Source: Pleodorina starrii
Lineage: Eukaryota; Chlorophyta; Chlorophyceae; Chlamydomonadales; Volvocaceae
Length of the DNA stretch: 64,000 nucleotides
NCBI GenBank assembly: GCA_030267565.1
Contig: BRXU01000003.1
Coordinates: 7,105,001-7,169,000, forward strand
Direction of reading: 5' to 3'
The number at the start of each line of letters is the position of its first letter. Position 1 is the stretch's first letter. A program made the translations under genes and the position numbers. The notes beneath the pieces were generated by a model, which saw only the letters and a program-made list of their open reading frames with translations, had not been told where the DNA came from and made no database searches. Shown here piece by piece: positions 40,985 to 53,700 of the stretch.

Positions 40985-42317
40985 CTAGGGCTCCTGGCGA
41001 CGCTTCATGCGGATGATTCGGCGCAGCCGCTGCAGCAGGTTACCGGTACGTCCTCCCTCCTGGACGCCGCCGCCGCCTGCTGGCAGCGCCTGCTGCGGGC
41101 TTGCCGTTATCTCAGTCTCGCCCACAGCCCGTCTGGCAGCACTGATCCCTGCGCACGTTGCGGCTGCGTTGAAGCACTGCATGCCGCGGAAGGTCATCAC
41201 CTCGCCGGTGGTGGGCGCCATGCAGAAGAAGGACACCTGAGGATGGGCGTTGACAACCATGCATGTGGAAGGCAGCATCGATAGCGCCCTCAGCTAAACA
41301 TCAAACAAGAACATTTTATTAAACAAATTAATTATGGATGCTATGGATATTGTACGCGCTACATTTACTGGGCATTGCAATCAATATTTTTTATTTAATA
41401 TATATTTTATATTATTTAATATTTCTTGTTATTGTAAAAACGGGGTATTAAGAACTGAAAGCCTGATGAGAATATACGTACAATAAAACGTCTTTTCGTT
41501 AGGCTGCTGGTGGCATGCATATAACCCCCATGGCAGACAATCATGGCCATGCACACATGCATACATACATGCATTCATCACTCGATGCGCTCATAACCCG
41601 CGCGCCCCTGCCTCGCTTACATTGAAGTCAGCGTCGTACGGCATTCCGAACAGGCACTTGACGCGGGCGCGGAACTCGGCAACGCCCTCAATGCCGGGCC
41701 GCACCGGGACTTTGTGGCTCTGTGGATTGGGACAATATAGATAGTAGTGTTGGGATGGAACAGTAGTTAAGACGATGCGTAAGGCAGGGCATACCAGGAC
41801 GATCCATATGTCGCATATTTGTCGCATATATATATGGTATAGACATACGAATGCGTTCTACAAGTCACACCAACGAATGCGCGTAAAGTCGGAATACCTA
41901 AAACAAACTCAAGCGGTTGGGATGAGCGGCGAGGTAGGCTAGCTGCTGCGTATGCTGCTGTCCAGGCATCTAGGCACCGCTCATTTCCCAAGCTAGCTAG
42001 CTCGCTGCCCTGCCGGCATACATGTATGCAGGCCTCATCGCTAGCTCACGCACCTCGCCGTTGTACGTGACCGCCATGAAGGCCGCTGCCTCGGTCTGCC
42101 TCAGGTGGGCGGGGGTCAGTGTCTCGCCCAGCCCCGGGAGGGCGTTGCCGCAGAAGCGACACGTGCACTCCTCGCTCCGGCCCGCGCACTGCAGCTGCCA
42201 GCGGCCCAGGCAGCCGCGATGCACGTAGCGGGGGCAGGGGCAAGGCTGCTCCAAAGGCTCCAAATCGGTGGAGCCGTCGTGGCAGATCCAGCAGATCTTG
42301 TCGCCGATGGAGCTCAT
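40985..42317 (-). CDS. RING-CH (RINGv) protein, short paralogue
   Basis: Three phase-0 exons: 42054-42317, 41621-41719 and 40985-41236, giving 204 residues. The finger (KICWICHDG...CPCPRYVHRGCLGRWQLQC...CTCRFC) is almost identical to the neighbouring paralogue. Exon 2 is exactly the same length (99 nt) with the pattern VPVRPG...FRARVKCLFGM. Exon 3 shares TFRGMQCFNAAATCAGISAA but ends after about 45 further residues in a basic tail (RLRRIIRMKRRQEP) and lacks the Gln-rich extension. E3 ubiquitin-ligase activity is inferred from the finger only. The two genes are an older tandem pair than the RCC1 duplication. An upstream in-frame Met at 42407 exists, but conservation supports 42317. Confidence 0.88.
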
Positions 42318-43155
42318 GGCGGGTGCTTGCTTGGCAGCAGCGGAAGCAAGGAGCGCACAGCGGTGTTTCGCTACAATTGATGCAGACAAGCAAGATAAAG
42401 CAGCCACTTGCGTAGATGCGTTTGTGGATAGCGAGGTTGGATCGGATAAGGCAGAACGAAGCGTTGGCAGCTTTGTCTATCTACGCTTATACAACAAACA
42501 GCGGCGGGGACTCCTTAAGTACAATCTGGCAGCAAGTCGCTGCCTAGATTCGGTTGTTGGCGGTGAGGTCACGTCGTGCAGCTAGGCAAGTTGCTTAGAC
42601 CGTACCCGCCGTCGAAGCAATGATGCTCCGAAGTCGTCGACGGTTGGTCAATAACGCATTAATAATTTCTTAACTGGATTCGCGACATACAGTCAACGAC
42701 TATTTCGCAGTTTCAAAAAAAAATATAAAATGTCTTCTGGACACAGGCAAGGGCACGGCAGGAGCTGGTGTCGTCGTCGATCGAGGCAAGCACGTCAGTT
42801 CGTTGGCCAACTATGTATCGGTGCGGCGGCATCGACGATTGCTGAACGAAACGCATGGCAGAGTCATGCGATCGCACTGTGTAGCATAAGCTGTTTTCCA
42901 GCTCCTCTGTAATAAAATTGCGCTTGGCAATTCCTGAGTATACTGGCGTACAGTGAAGTGCCGCATGCCAATAATCGACAGGTCAGGCTTTGTTTATTTG
43001 GACCGGATGAGTCGCTCGTTGTCAAATTTATTTGGCAGCTTTGCCAAAATTGCTAACCGTAAAAATGGTTAACGGTCGTTAGTTGCAAGTTGTATGCACT
43101 ACATACGCTCGCTGATGAACGTTTCCATCCGCGCGCTCGACACGCTTGATATACA
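42318..43155. other. Intergenic region
   Basis: Upstream flank of the short RING-CH gene. A 60-codon + frame at 42730-42912 follows an A-rich tract and is followed by TGTAATAAAA, but it has no recognisable domain. Nothing else was seen. Confidence 0.4.
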
Positions 43156-46100
43156 GGGCCAGGACCGACCCACAGGCCCAGGGTCGACGTACAGGCCCAG
43201 GATCGACCCATGGGCCCAGCCCCGACCCATGGGCCCAGCCTCGGCCAATGGGCCCAGCCTCGACCCATGGGCCCAGCCCCGACCAAAGGGCCCAGCCCCG
43301 AACCAAAGGCCCAGCCCCGACCCATGGGCCCAGCCCCGGCCAATGGGCCCAGCCCCGACCCATGGGCCCAGCCCCGACCCAAAGGCCCAGCCCCGACCCA
43401 TGGGCCCAGCCCCGGCCCATGGGCCCAGCCCCGACCCAAAGGCCCAGCCCCGACCCATGGGCCCAGCCCCGACCCAAAGGCCCAGCCCCGACCCATGGGC
43501 CCAGCCCCGACCCATGGGCCCAGCCCCGACCCATGGGCCCAGACTCGGCCCATGGGCCCAGCACCGACCCATGGGCCCAGCCCCGACCCATGGGCGCAGC
43601 CCCGACCCATGGGCCCTGTCCCGATCCAAGGGCCCAGCCCCGACCCAAAGGCCCAGACCCGACCCATGGGCCCAGCACCGACCCATGTGCCCAGCACCGA
43701 CCCATGGGCCAAGCCTTGACCCATGGGCCTAGCCCCGACCCATGGCCCCAGCCTCGACCCAAGGGCCCAGCTCCGACCCAAAGGCCCAGCCCCGACCCAT
43801 GGGCCCAGCCCCGATCCATGGGCCCAGCCCCGACCCATGGGCCCAGCCCCGACCCAAAGGCCCAGCCCCGACCCATGGGCCCAGCCCCGACCCATGGGCC
43901 CAGCCCCGACCCATGGGCCAAGCCCCGACCCATGGGCACAGCCTCAGCCAATGGGCCAAGCACCGACCCATGGGCCCAGCCCCGGCCCATGGGCCCAGCT
44001 CCGACCCAAAGGCCCAGCCCCGACCCATGGGCCCAGCCCCGACCCATGGGCCCAGCCCCCACCCATGGGCCCAGCCCCGACCCATGGGCCCAGCCCCGAC
44101 CCATGGGCCCTGTCCCGACCCATTGGCCCAGCCCCGACCCGTGGGCCCAGTCCCGACCCTTGGGCCCAGCCCCGACCCATGGGCCCAGCACCGACCCATG
44201 GGCCCAGCCCCGACCCATGGGCCCAGCCTGGACCCATGGGCCCATCCTCGGCCAATGGGCCAAGCCCCGACCCATGGGCCCAGCCCCGACCCATGGGCCC
44301 AGCCTCGACCCATGGGCCCAGCCTGGACCCATGGGCCCAGCCCCGGCCGATGGGCCAAGCCCCGACCCATGGGCCCGGCCCCGACCCATGGGCCCAGCCT
44401 CGACCCAAAGGCCAAGCCCCGACCCATGGGCCCAGCCCCGACCCATGGGCCCAGCCCCGACCCATGGGCCCAGCCTTGACCCATTGGGCCAGTTTCGACC
44501 CATGGGCCCAGCCCCGACCCATGGGCCCAGCCCCGACCCATGGGCCCAGCCTCGACCCATGGGCCCAGCCCCGACCCATGGGCCCGGCCCCCACCCATGG
44601 GCCAAGCCCCGACCCATGGGCCAAGCCTCGACTCATGGGCCCAGCCCCCACCCATGGGCCCAGCCCCCACCCATGGGCCCAGCCCCGACCCATGGGCCCT
44701 GTCCCGACCCATGGGCCCAGCCCCGACCCGTGGGCCCAGTCCCGACCCTTGGGCCCAGCCCCGAACCATGGGCCCAGCCCCGACCCATGGGCCAAGCCCC
44801 GACCCATGGGCCCAGCCCCGATCCCAGGGCCCAGCACCGACCCATGGGCAAAGCCTCGACCCATGGGCCTAGCCCCGACCCATGGGCCCAGCCCCGACCC
44901 ATGGGCCCAGCCCCGACCCATGTTCCCAGCACCGACCCATGGGCAAAGCCTCGACCCATGGGCCTAGCCCCGACCCATGGGCCCAGCCTCGACCCATGGG
45001 CCCAGCCCCGACCAATGGGCCCACCCTCGACCCATGGGGCCAGTTTCGACCCATGGGCCCAGCCCCGACCCATGGGCCCGGCCCCGACCCATGGGCCCAG
45101 CCTCGACCCAAGGGCCTAGCCCCGACCCATGGCCCCAGCCTCGACCCATGGGCCCAGCCCCGACCCTTGGGCCAAGCCCCGACCCATGGGCCCTGTCCCG
45201 ACCCATTGGCCAAGCCCCGACCCATGGGCCAAGCCTCGACCCATGGGCCCAGCCTCGACCAATGGGCCCAGCCCCGACCCATGGGCCCAGCCCCCACCCA
45301 TGGGCCCAGCCCCCACCCATGGGCCCAGCCCCGACCCTTGGGCCCAGCCCCGACCCAAAGGCCCAGCCTTGACCCATTGGCCCAGCCCCGACCCATGGGC
45401 CCAGCCCCGACCCATGGGCCCAGCCCCGACCCATGGGCCCAGTCCCGACCCTTGGGCCCAGCCCCGACCCAAAGGCCCAGCCTCGACCCATGGGCCCAGC
45501 CCCGACCCATGGGCCCAGCCCCGACCCATGGGCCCAGCCCCGACCCATGGGCCCAGCCTGGACCCATGGGCCCATCCTCGGCCAATGGGCCAAGCCCCGA
45601 CCCATGGGCCCAGCCCCGACCCATGGGCCCAGCCCCGATCCATGGGCCCAGTCCCGACCCATAGGCCCAGCCTCGACCCATTGGGCCAGTTTCGACCCAC
45701 GGGCCCAGCCCCGACCCATGGGCCCGGCCCCGACCCATGGGCCCAGCCTCGACCCAAGGGCCAAGTCCCTACCCATGGCCCCAGCCTCGACCCATGGGCC
45801 CAGCCTTGACCCATGGGCCCAGTTGCGACCCATGGGCCCAGCCCCGACCCATGGGCCAAGCCTGGACTCATGGGCCCAGCCCCGACCCATGGGCCCAGCC
45901 ACCACCCATGGGCCCAGCCCCCACCCATGGGCCCAGCCCCGACCCATGGGCCCTGTCCCGACCCATGGGCCCAGCCCCGACCCGTGGGCCCAGTCCCGAC
46001 CCTTGGGCCCAGCCCCGACCCATGGGCCCAGCCCCGACCCATGGGCCCAGCCCCGACCCATGGGCCCAGCCCCGATCCCAGGGCCCAGCACCAACCTATG

Positions 46101-46517
46101 GGCCCAGCACCGACCCATGGGCAAAGCCTCGACCCATGGGCCTAGCCCCGACCCATGGGCCCAGCCTCGACCCATGGGCCCAGCCCCGACCCATGGGCCC
46201 AGCCTCGACCCATGGGGCCAGTTTCGACCCATGGGCCCAGCCCCGACCCATGGGCCCGGCCCCGACCCATGGGCCCAGCCTCGACCCAAGGGCCTAGCCC
46301 CGACCCATGGCCCCAGCCTCGACCCATGGGCCCAGTCCCGACCCTTGGGCCAAGCCCCGACCCAAAGGCCCAGCCTCGACCCATGGGCCCAGCCCCGACC
46401 CATGGGCCAAGCACCGACCCATGTTCCCAGCGCCGACCCATGGGCCCAGCCTGGACCCACAGGCCCAGGATCGACCCTCAGGCCCAGCCCCGACCCATGG
46501 GCCCGACCTCGACCCAA
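43156..46517 (+). repeat. 19-bp minisatellite array, about 177 units
   Basis: Head-to-tail copies of CCCAGCCCCGACCCATGGG with recurrent variants (CCCAAAG, GGCCAATG, CGACCCTTGG, CTGGACCC, CATGTTCC). The edges are degenerate (CCACAGGCCCAGG at both ends). Because 19 is not a multiple of three and the unit has few stop triplets, very long open frames occur on both strands (for example 657 codons on + and over 500 on minus). They translate as permutations of GPSPDPWAQPRPM or GRGWAHGSGLGPWV. Blocks of several units recur in the same order at about 44040, 44640, 45290 and 45900, indicating higher-order duplication. There is no start context, splice site or domain to support coding. Confidence 0.95.
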
Positions 46518-47763
46518 TCATCAATCAAGGCGTCCATTCCGGATGCGGATCTCCGTTCGCGCATGTCGGTAGAGCCTCATATACAGCTTGCGTTTTGATT
46601 ACAAATGCAAAAACGCCATTTGTGAGGAGCCCGTTAGGTCCTTAGTCCACATCATCGATCAGCAGCGAAGCAGCAGACAAATGGAAACGCGACCCTATCT
46701 ACCGTACGGTACATATCGACAAATTAAAGCGTTTGGATTAATGCGTGGCTTTGCTAGTCGGTTGCCGATCTATCAGCGTTTAGTGCGTGCGTGCGTGTGT
46801 GTGGGCCCCGCCGGGTCGGTTGTCCCCAATTGCACACGCGGCACCCACCCATCCATCCATCAGCACACAGCGCTCCACCCACCCTCCCCTGAACCTGCCT
46901 GAACTAATGAAATCATACGACTCCTACATACAGGTAGCGGCGTGGTTGGGAGGTGCGTGGCCGCAACTCGACCATTGTACCATACATGCACCCAAGCATG
47001 ACGCCATACCGTATGTATATCGTACGTATGATTAGCCGCCTCTTCCCTCCAGACGCACGCCGATATTGCTTGCTTGAAAGATCGCTCGTCCCAAAGTAAC
47101 GAAGGACGGCCTGCTGTGGTAGTGACTACAGCTACAGCTACAGCGAGATATGCCGTACGTACGTACACCCTTCGTACGGAGAGTGGCTAGCTAGCAAGGC
47201 AGCTAGGATGTAACGAATAAACCGCCGGCGTGCCACATAAAGACAACTAACGTGCACCGCATGTATGTATGGAGGTGCGTTGGATGGAAACCAACAAACC
47301 TTCCAATCAACGAATCCCATGCATGCCGACGTCGCAAAGCGTACGTCTTACCATGTCGTACCGTGCGTGTCGTATCGTCGGGGCACCAGATTCCACGTGT
47401 CAGCTCTAGACAGCGATAGGGAGGTTCTCGAGGCCCCACGGCATCAACAGCAACAGCAACAGCAACAGCCCAGGGAGCAACCCCAAACCCAACACCCAAC
47501 AACCAGCAACCCCGACCCCAACCCCTCCAAGCCTCCAAACGGAACACTCCCGGCAGTACGTGTATAACCACCACCAGCAGCAGCCTTTCCGCTGCCGCCA
47601 CCGCCACCGCTGCTGCCGCGCGCCCATCCACGCGCCTTTGCAGGAGCAGCAGCAACAGCAGCCCCCGGCACCTGACCACCAATTGGCAACCGCTAACCGC
47701 CAACCGCCAACAGCTTGTACATACGGTCCATCACGCCCCTCACCCCCCCTCCCCCATCATCCA
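46518..47763. other. Intergenic region and 3' flank of the ABCG gene
   Basis: Contains the 3' untranslated region of the minus-strand transporter next to 47763 (with CAACAG repeats at 47440-47470). No other gene was recognised. Confidence 0.45.
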
Positions 47764-50700
47764 TCATGCGGGTGGGGGTGTGTTGTGTTTTGGCTGCTTG
47801 ACCTCCGTCTTGATCCGCAGCACCAGGTAGGTGAGGGTCCTCAGCAGCAGCAGCATGCCCAGCAGCACCAACACGTCGGGGGCCACGGAGGAGGAGGGGT
47901 CGGTGGGCAGACCCAGGGCCGACTGCGTGCGGGGGCGGGTGGGGGTTGGGCGGGTGGGCATTGGGAATGGCATGGCATGGCATGTAGGAAAAGGAAAAAG
48001 GAACGTCTTAGCTGGACGACCGTAAGCCCTAGCTAGCGTGTGTTAAGGGAGCAGACGGATGCCTCTTCGGCGGGTACAGCCCACTACCGCATGTATGGAA
48101 GGCGTTACCGTGGTTGCGGTGGGACGATGTGATGAAGGCAGGGGGTGGCTGGGGGGGCAGGGGAGAGACACGGGCTCACTCGCTCGCTGGCACCTGTCTA
48201 CCAATCGTACCTGGATGTCGGTGACGGGTGCGCCGCCCTCCCAGTAGGTGTATCCGCGGAACTGGATCTTGAGCAACAAGTTGAAGCCCTGGGAGGGAGG
48301 GGGGGTCGTTGAGGGGTCGTTGGAGGATTTGGGAGGGTGGGGGCGGCGGGGCGGCGGCGGGAGCAGGTGGGGGTGGGGGGTGGGGTCGGGAGCGGGGTTT
48401 GGTGGGGACGCGCGGGGTTCAGTTGATGGGAGCGGCTGCATCGGACAGCGGACAGCAGGCAGGGCTGTGGGACTGGCCAGGCGGGGGGTTCAGGGAGTGT
48501 TCCTTTGTATATTTATATTATGAGACACTGCGAGGGGGGGTTGGAGCGTGAATTTGCAGAAACGAAACAAGAGAGGGGTTTTCGCTGGGCCCCACATGCT
48601 GCATGGGGAGTGGGCACCCCCCACCACTTGTGAGAGGTGCACCAAGTGGGGTAAGGACTCGGGGGAGCGGGGAGAGGGGTGCGTGGGAAGGGGGGGGAGA
48701 GGGTCCGGATGGCTGGCCCGAAGGATTTAAAACCCACACCAGCCCTTCATTCATCCACCCACCCAGCCACTCCCCACCCGCCCAAGCCCCCCCACCCAGC
48801 CACCCCCCCACCCAGTATATGAATGACAGGTACTTGATCCAGCCTATCCACACGGGGACCGCCTTCACGTAGAAGCCGCCCACCAGCAGGAAGCTGAGCA
48901 TGACCTTTGGGGGGGAGGGGAGGGAAAAGGAGGGGAGGGGAGGGAGGGGGACGGGCACTGTGAGCCGTGCACATCATCGCATCTTTTCTCACACATTTCC
49001 GTCCCACATGTACATACGGTGCGTGCATACGGACAGAGCCGCAGACGCGCACGACAGAGGGTATCGTACGGACACGAGCACACGTCTGTCGTACTGCTGT
49101 CGTACCACAGTGGTAATGGTCTGCGCTGCCTTGGGGTCCATGAAGGTGCCTCCGAACAGTAGTCCCCAGCTCTGGGCCAACAGTACGATCAGAAGCATGG
49201 AAAATAGGTTGGCGAAGAAGGCACCTGGGGGGGGGGGTGAAAGGGGGGGTGAAAGGGGGGGCAGGGGGTGGTTCGTGGGTTGGAGAAGTGGTGGGGGAAA
49301 GGTGGGGGAGATGGGAAAGGGGGGCCTAGTAAGCAGGGGGAGGTGTGAGGTCAGCGAAGAGCGGTATGTTGTAAATGGTGTGATAGATGGCGCATCGAGT
49401 TGCGTCGTGTAGTGTTAAAAGAGGGGAGGTGGAAGGGGAAGGTGAAGGGGAGGAGGGGGGGAAGGCGACGGTGAGTTGTTGCCAATACATACATTGACCG
49501 TGTTGCCGTTGATTGCCGTTAACGTTGGGTACCGTACTCTTACTTGTAGGGCGCGCAGATACGGCATGGTAAGATGCATGAAGCGGGGCGCGCGGATGCA
49601 TTTTCCTCCATACCCCCCCCCAGCCCCAGCCCCACATTCACCCGGTGTGGGTCTCAGCCCCCCCAGCCAGTATATGACCACCACGAACAGGGTGGGGTAG
49701 AAGAGCTCAATGGGCAGATCGGAGGCGGTGCGGGCGGCGTAGTAGGCGGACAGCCGGTACATGCCTACGAGGAGAAGTAGGGGAGGCGGGGGGGAGGCGA
49801 GAGGGGCGGGGGGAACCGGGGGGAGTGGAGGGGGGCGGAGGGTTGGGGGACGGCCGGGGTAAGCATATGCCTTAGGCTTCTTCCGGGCTCGTCTTCCGAG
49901 TACCCCACCCCACCCAGCACCCAACCCACCCGCGGGTCGCTCCTTTTTTAGCATTCGGTACTCGTTGGGGAACGTGAACAGCGAAGAGAACAGAGACCTG
50001 GGAGGAGGAGGAGGAAGGAGGAGGGAGGGGGGAGGAGGGAGGGGGAGGAAGAGGCGGGGGAGGGGGAGGAAGAGGCGGGGGAGGGGGAGGTTTTAAATCC
50101 CCAACACACATAATTCCCCCTCTGCACACACAATTACCCCCAACACACACTTACACACACTACGCGCACATACACACGCCCGCCTGCATCCCCCCGCCTA
50201 GCACCTACCTGAAGGAGGGAAAGAGCAGCTCAAAGAAGAGCAAACCCATCACATCCGCCCCCGCCGCCAAATTGGAGCCACGGCCCCGCTGGAACCACAG
50301 CAGGCCGGTGATAAGCGACACGGCCAACATCTGGACCAGGTTCTGACCGCAGAGGGACTCGAACCTGGGACGTTGGTACGGTAAATGGAGGTAATGTTTA
50401 AGAGTTTGGAATTTCGGCGTTGGATTTTAATTGGGGTTCCGGATTACGGTATTCGGGTTCTTCGGGTTTTAGGGGGTTTGGGGTACGTTTTCCTCCGTAC
50501 CCGACCTTCTTCCCCGTCCCCAACCCGATCCTGGATCGACCCAAAACACACACGCACGCACACATCCACAGTTCCACACGCAAGCCGCCCCGCCCACCTG
50601 CGGACCTTGACCGCCCGAGTCACCAGGATCCGAACCTGCTCCAAGTACGGAGCTGCGTTGCGGGATCCGCCGCCGCCGCTGCCGCCGCTACTGCCGTCGC

Positions 50701-53700
50701 TGTCAGGTGGCGCCGCCGCCGCCGCCGCCGGCGACTTGGCGTCCCAGGGCTGCTTTCCCGCGGCAGCGACGCCGAAGGGGGTAACGCCGCCGCTGCCACC
50801 TGCCGTACCGTTTCCCGGCGGCGGCGGCGCCGCCGCCGCCGCCGCGCCAGTCGTACCCTTCTCGATGTCGGCCTCAACGTCGACGCCTCCAGGGGCGGCC
50901 TCGTGCGCCGCGGGGCCCCCGGGCACCACATCTGTCGTACGAATCAGCGGTTGGTTGGGGCCAAGTACGACAAGATCGCTTTTAACACTTTTACGATACG
51001 AGTTTTGGGTTTCGGAGCAGCGACGGCACAGAACACGAAACTGGCGGGAGGCACAGAGAGCTTGAGCGGTATAGGTATCCAAACTCAGCCAGCCAGCCCT
51101 AACGCACCTTCCTGCACTGTCGGAATCTGGGCGCCGCCGCCCCCACCGCTCCCACCGCTCCCACCGCCTCCCCTCGCGCTGCCGTCCGGCCCCCTCCTCA
51201 GCAGCTGCACTCCCTCCAGTTGGGAGGGGTCGGTGAAGCCGCCGGGGTGTGTCGCGTACCTTGGACGCACAAAATGAGGAGGTTTTTTAGGAGTTTTAGG
51301 GATTTAGGGGTTTTTGAGGGTTGAGGGTTTTAGGGTTTTAGGCGCCATGCAGTACAACACGACGCAGACGCGAGGCGAAGTGACTCGACTGGACTCTCTT
51401 TGACGTACCAGGCCTCGAAGGTGCCGTACAGCGACAGCAGCGCCGCCCGCCCCGTAAGGCCCTCCACAACCTTGGCGGGCGCCCGCCGACCGCCGCCGCC
51501 GCCGCCGCCTCGGCCGTTCGGAGCCACCGCCAAGCCCGGCCAGGCGGTGGCGGAGCCGGTGGCGGACGGCTCCCTCTCCCGGTCCTCCTCAGAGGCGGAG
51601 GCGGAGGCGGAGGCGGGGGCGGGGGCCTGGAGGGAGCCCATGCTCCCGAGGCCTTTGGTATTGAGGTATTGAGGTGGGGGTGGTGAGGGGTGTTGAGTGA
51701 GGTGAGGGGTGTAAAGTGAGGTGAGGGAACCAGGGTGCCACCGGCGATACAGAGCGTGTTGAGTGTTGAAGCTCTTTGGCGAAGCTCTTCAGCGGTTTCT
51801 TGCTAGCTTGCTACCGGCCCGGCCCTCGTCCCTAACAGAAGCCCGGTACGTCGCAGAATGTACGGTACGGTACGACACTCGCTGCCGTACCTACCCGCCG
51901 CCGCCCTGTCCGCCGCCGCCTGGCTGGCCACCACCTCCCCGGTGGCACAGTCCAGAATGAAATCCGCCAGCGACACACCGTACGGCAGTCCAAACCCAAA
52001 GTGCGCGAACCACTCGGCGGCCTGTGCGGGGGCGGGGGCGGGGGGGCCCGGGGTTATTTACGTTATTATAGGCCGGAGCCCGTAAACGGTAACAGTATGA
52101 GAAAGAATGTCCTTCCCATCTATCTGCAAAAGAACACCCGAGGTAAACTTGCAAGTAGCAGGGGGCGTTATATACGTAACGAGGATAACGTACGTATGAT
52201 ATATATATATTGTACGACATGCCGTACTGTCGTACCATGTTTGCGTCTCCGCAGTACATGACGTGTCCCTCCGCCAGCAGCATCAAGCTGTCCAATTGGC
52301 GGTAGAGGCGCGAGGAGGGCTGGTGGATGGTGGTGACGATGGCGCGTCCGCCCGCTGCCAACTGAGAAGAGGGAAATTAGGGGGAGAGAGGCGGGGAAAA
52401 GGGACGAAGGAAGGCGGGGCGGAAAAGAGGGTTACGGGCGTCGCAATCGGACGCGCAACGGACGATGGCCGACTGAGATCAACACCACCAGCGTCGCCCA
52501 CCGCTGCACACCTCTTGGTATGTGCCCTGCTAGTGGGGGGAAGGTCCGAGGCCAAAGCGCCAAACACCCCTCCCCCCACCAGGGGAAGGCCAAACCTCCC
52601 CCGCGGCGGCGTCTTCCCTCGCCGCCTGCCGAGAGACGACGAAGGCACCGGTACCGAACCAACGGCACATACGGTACCGCTCTCCATCGCGCCACACGTC
52701 ACCCCCTCATGGCTGATGGGGCTGATGGCTGGTGATGGCCAAGCGCCGCTGTCAACTTCACATCCCCACTTGACCACCCACCGCCAATCGCTGCCGTACG
52801 CTGCGGTACGCTGTCGTACCGTACCTGCCGCAGCAGCTGCACCAGGTGCAGCGCGGTGGTCGAGTCGAGGCCGCTGGTCGGCTCGTCCAACATGAGTACG
52901 GCAGGGTTGATCAACAGCTCGTGCCCCACACTGACCCGCTTGCGCTCACCGCCTGGACGGGGTAACGGGTTGGGGGAAGGGAAAGGGCGGAGGGGGTTTG
53001 GAGAGCGAATTTGCAGAAACTAAACCGGGAATCCTGCGGACGTTGGTACAATCTGCGTATCTCCGAGTCCGTTCTTCGCCAGTCTCGTCCGCTGATGCTC
53101 CCCTTTGTTCAACCTCCACCCACCCACAACCACCCACAACCACCCACAACCACCCACCGGATATGCCCCGCCTGAAGAAGCCTCCGATGATGGTGTCTCT
53201 GCTCCTCGCCAGCCCCAGCCCCGCCATCACCCCCTCCACCCTCCGCCGCTTCTCCTCCGCCGCCATGCCCCGGGGCAGCCGCAGCAGCCCCGCGTACAGC
53301 AGCGTCTCGTGGACCGTCAGAGTCTCGTACAACACGTCATCCTTGCAAGTGCATTTGGGTGTGCAACAAGGCGCACGGCGCATAGCGGTTCGGATGCGAC
53401 TTGGTTGTCCCATTGGTGTTGGTTGAGGTTGGTTGGCGTGCAGCGTTGTTTTTAGCGGAGGTTCTCCGGCTTCCTTGGCTGGCCCAGATGGACCCACGGG
53501 TCGGTCCTGCCGACTGCCAACTGCCAACTGCCACACCACGGACCCAGCCACACAGTCAGGCGCTGGGGGTACGCGGCGGTGAGGCTCTCCGGACGCAACC
53601 ACATATCCGCATTGAAAGCGCAGAGGCTTCCAAACGCATCCAGCACACGGCGTATTGAGAAGTCGCATGCATTAGGGGCTCGCGCGCCTGAGCTCGCGAT

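Noticed and set aside
43146..45119. 657-codon + strand open frame and 512/517-codon minus frames
   Set aside because: They are the 19-bp minisatellite read in successive frames, with no start context, splice sites or domain.
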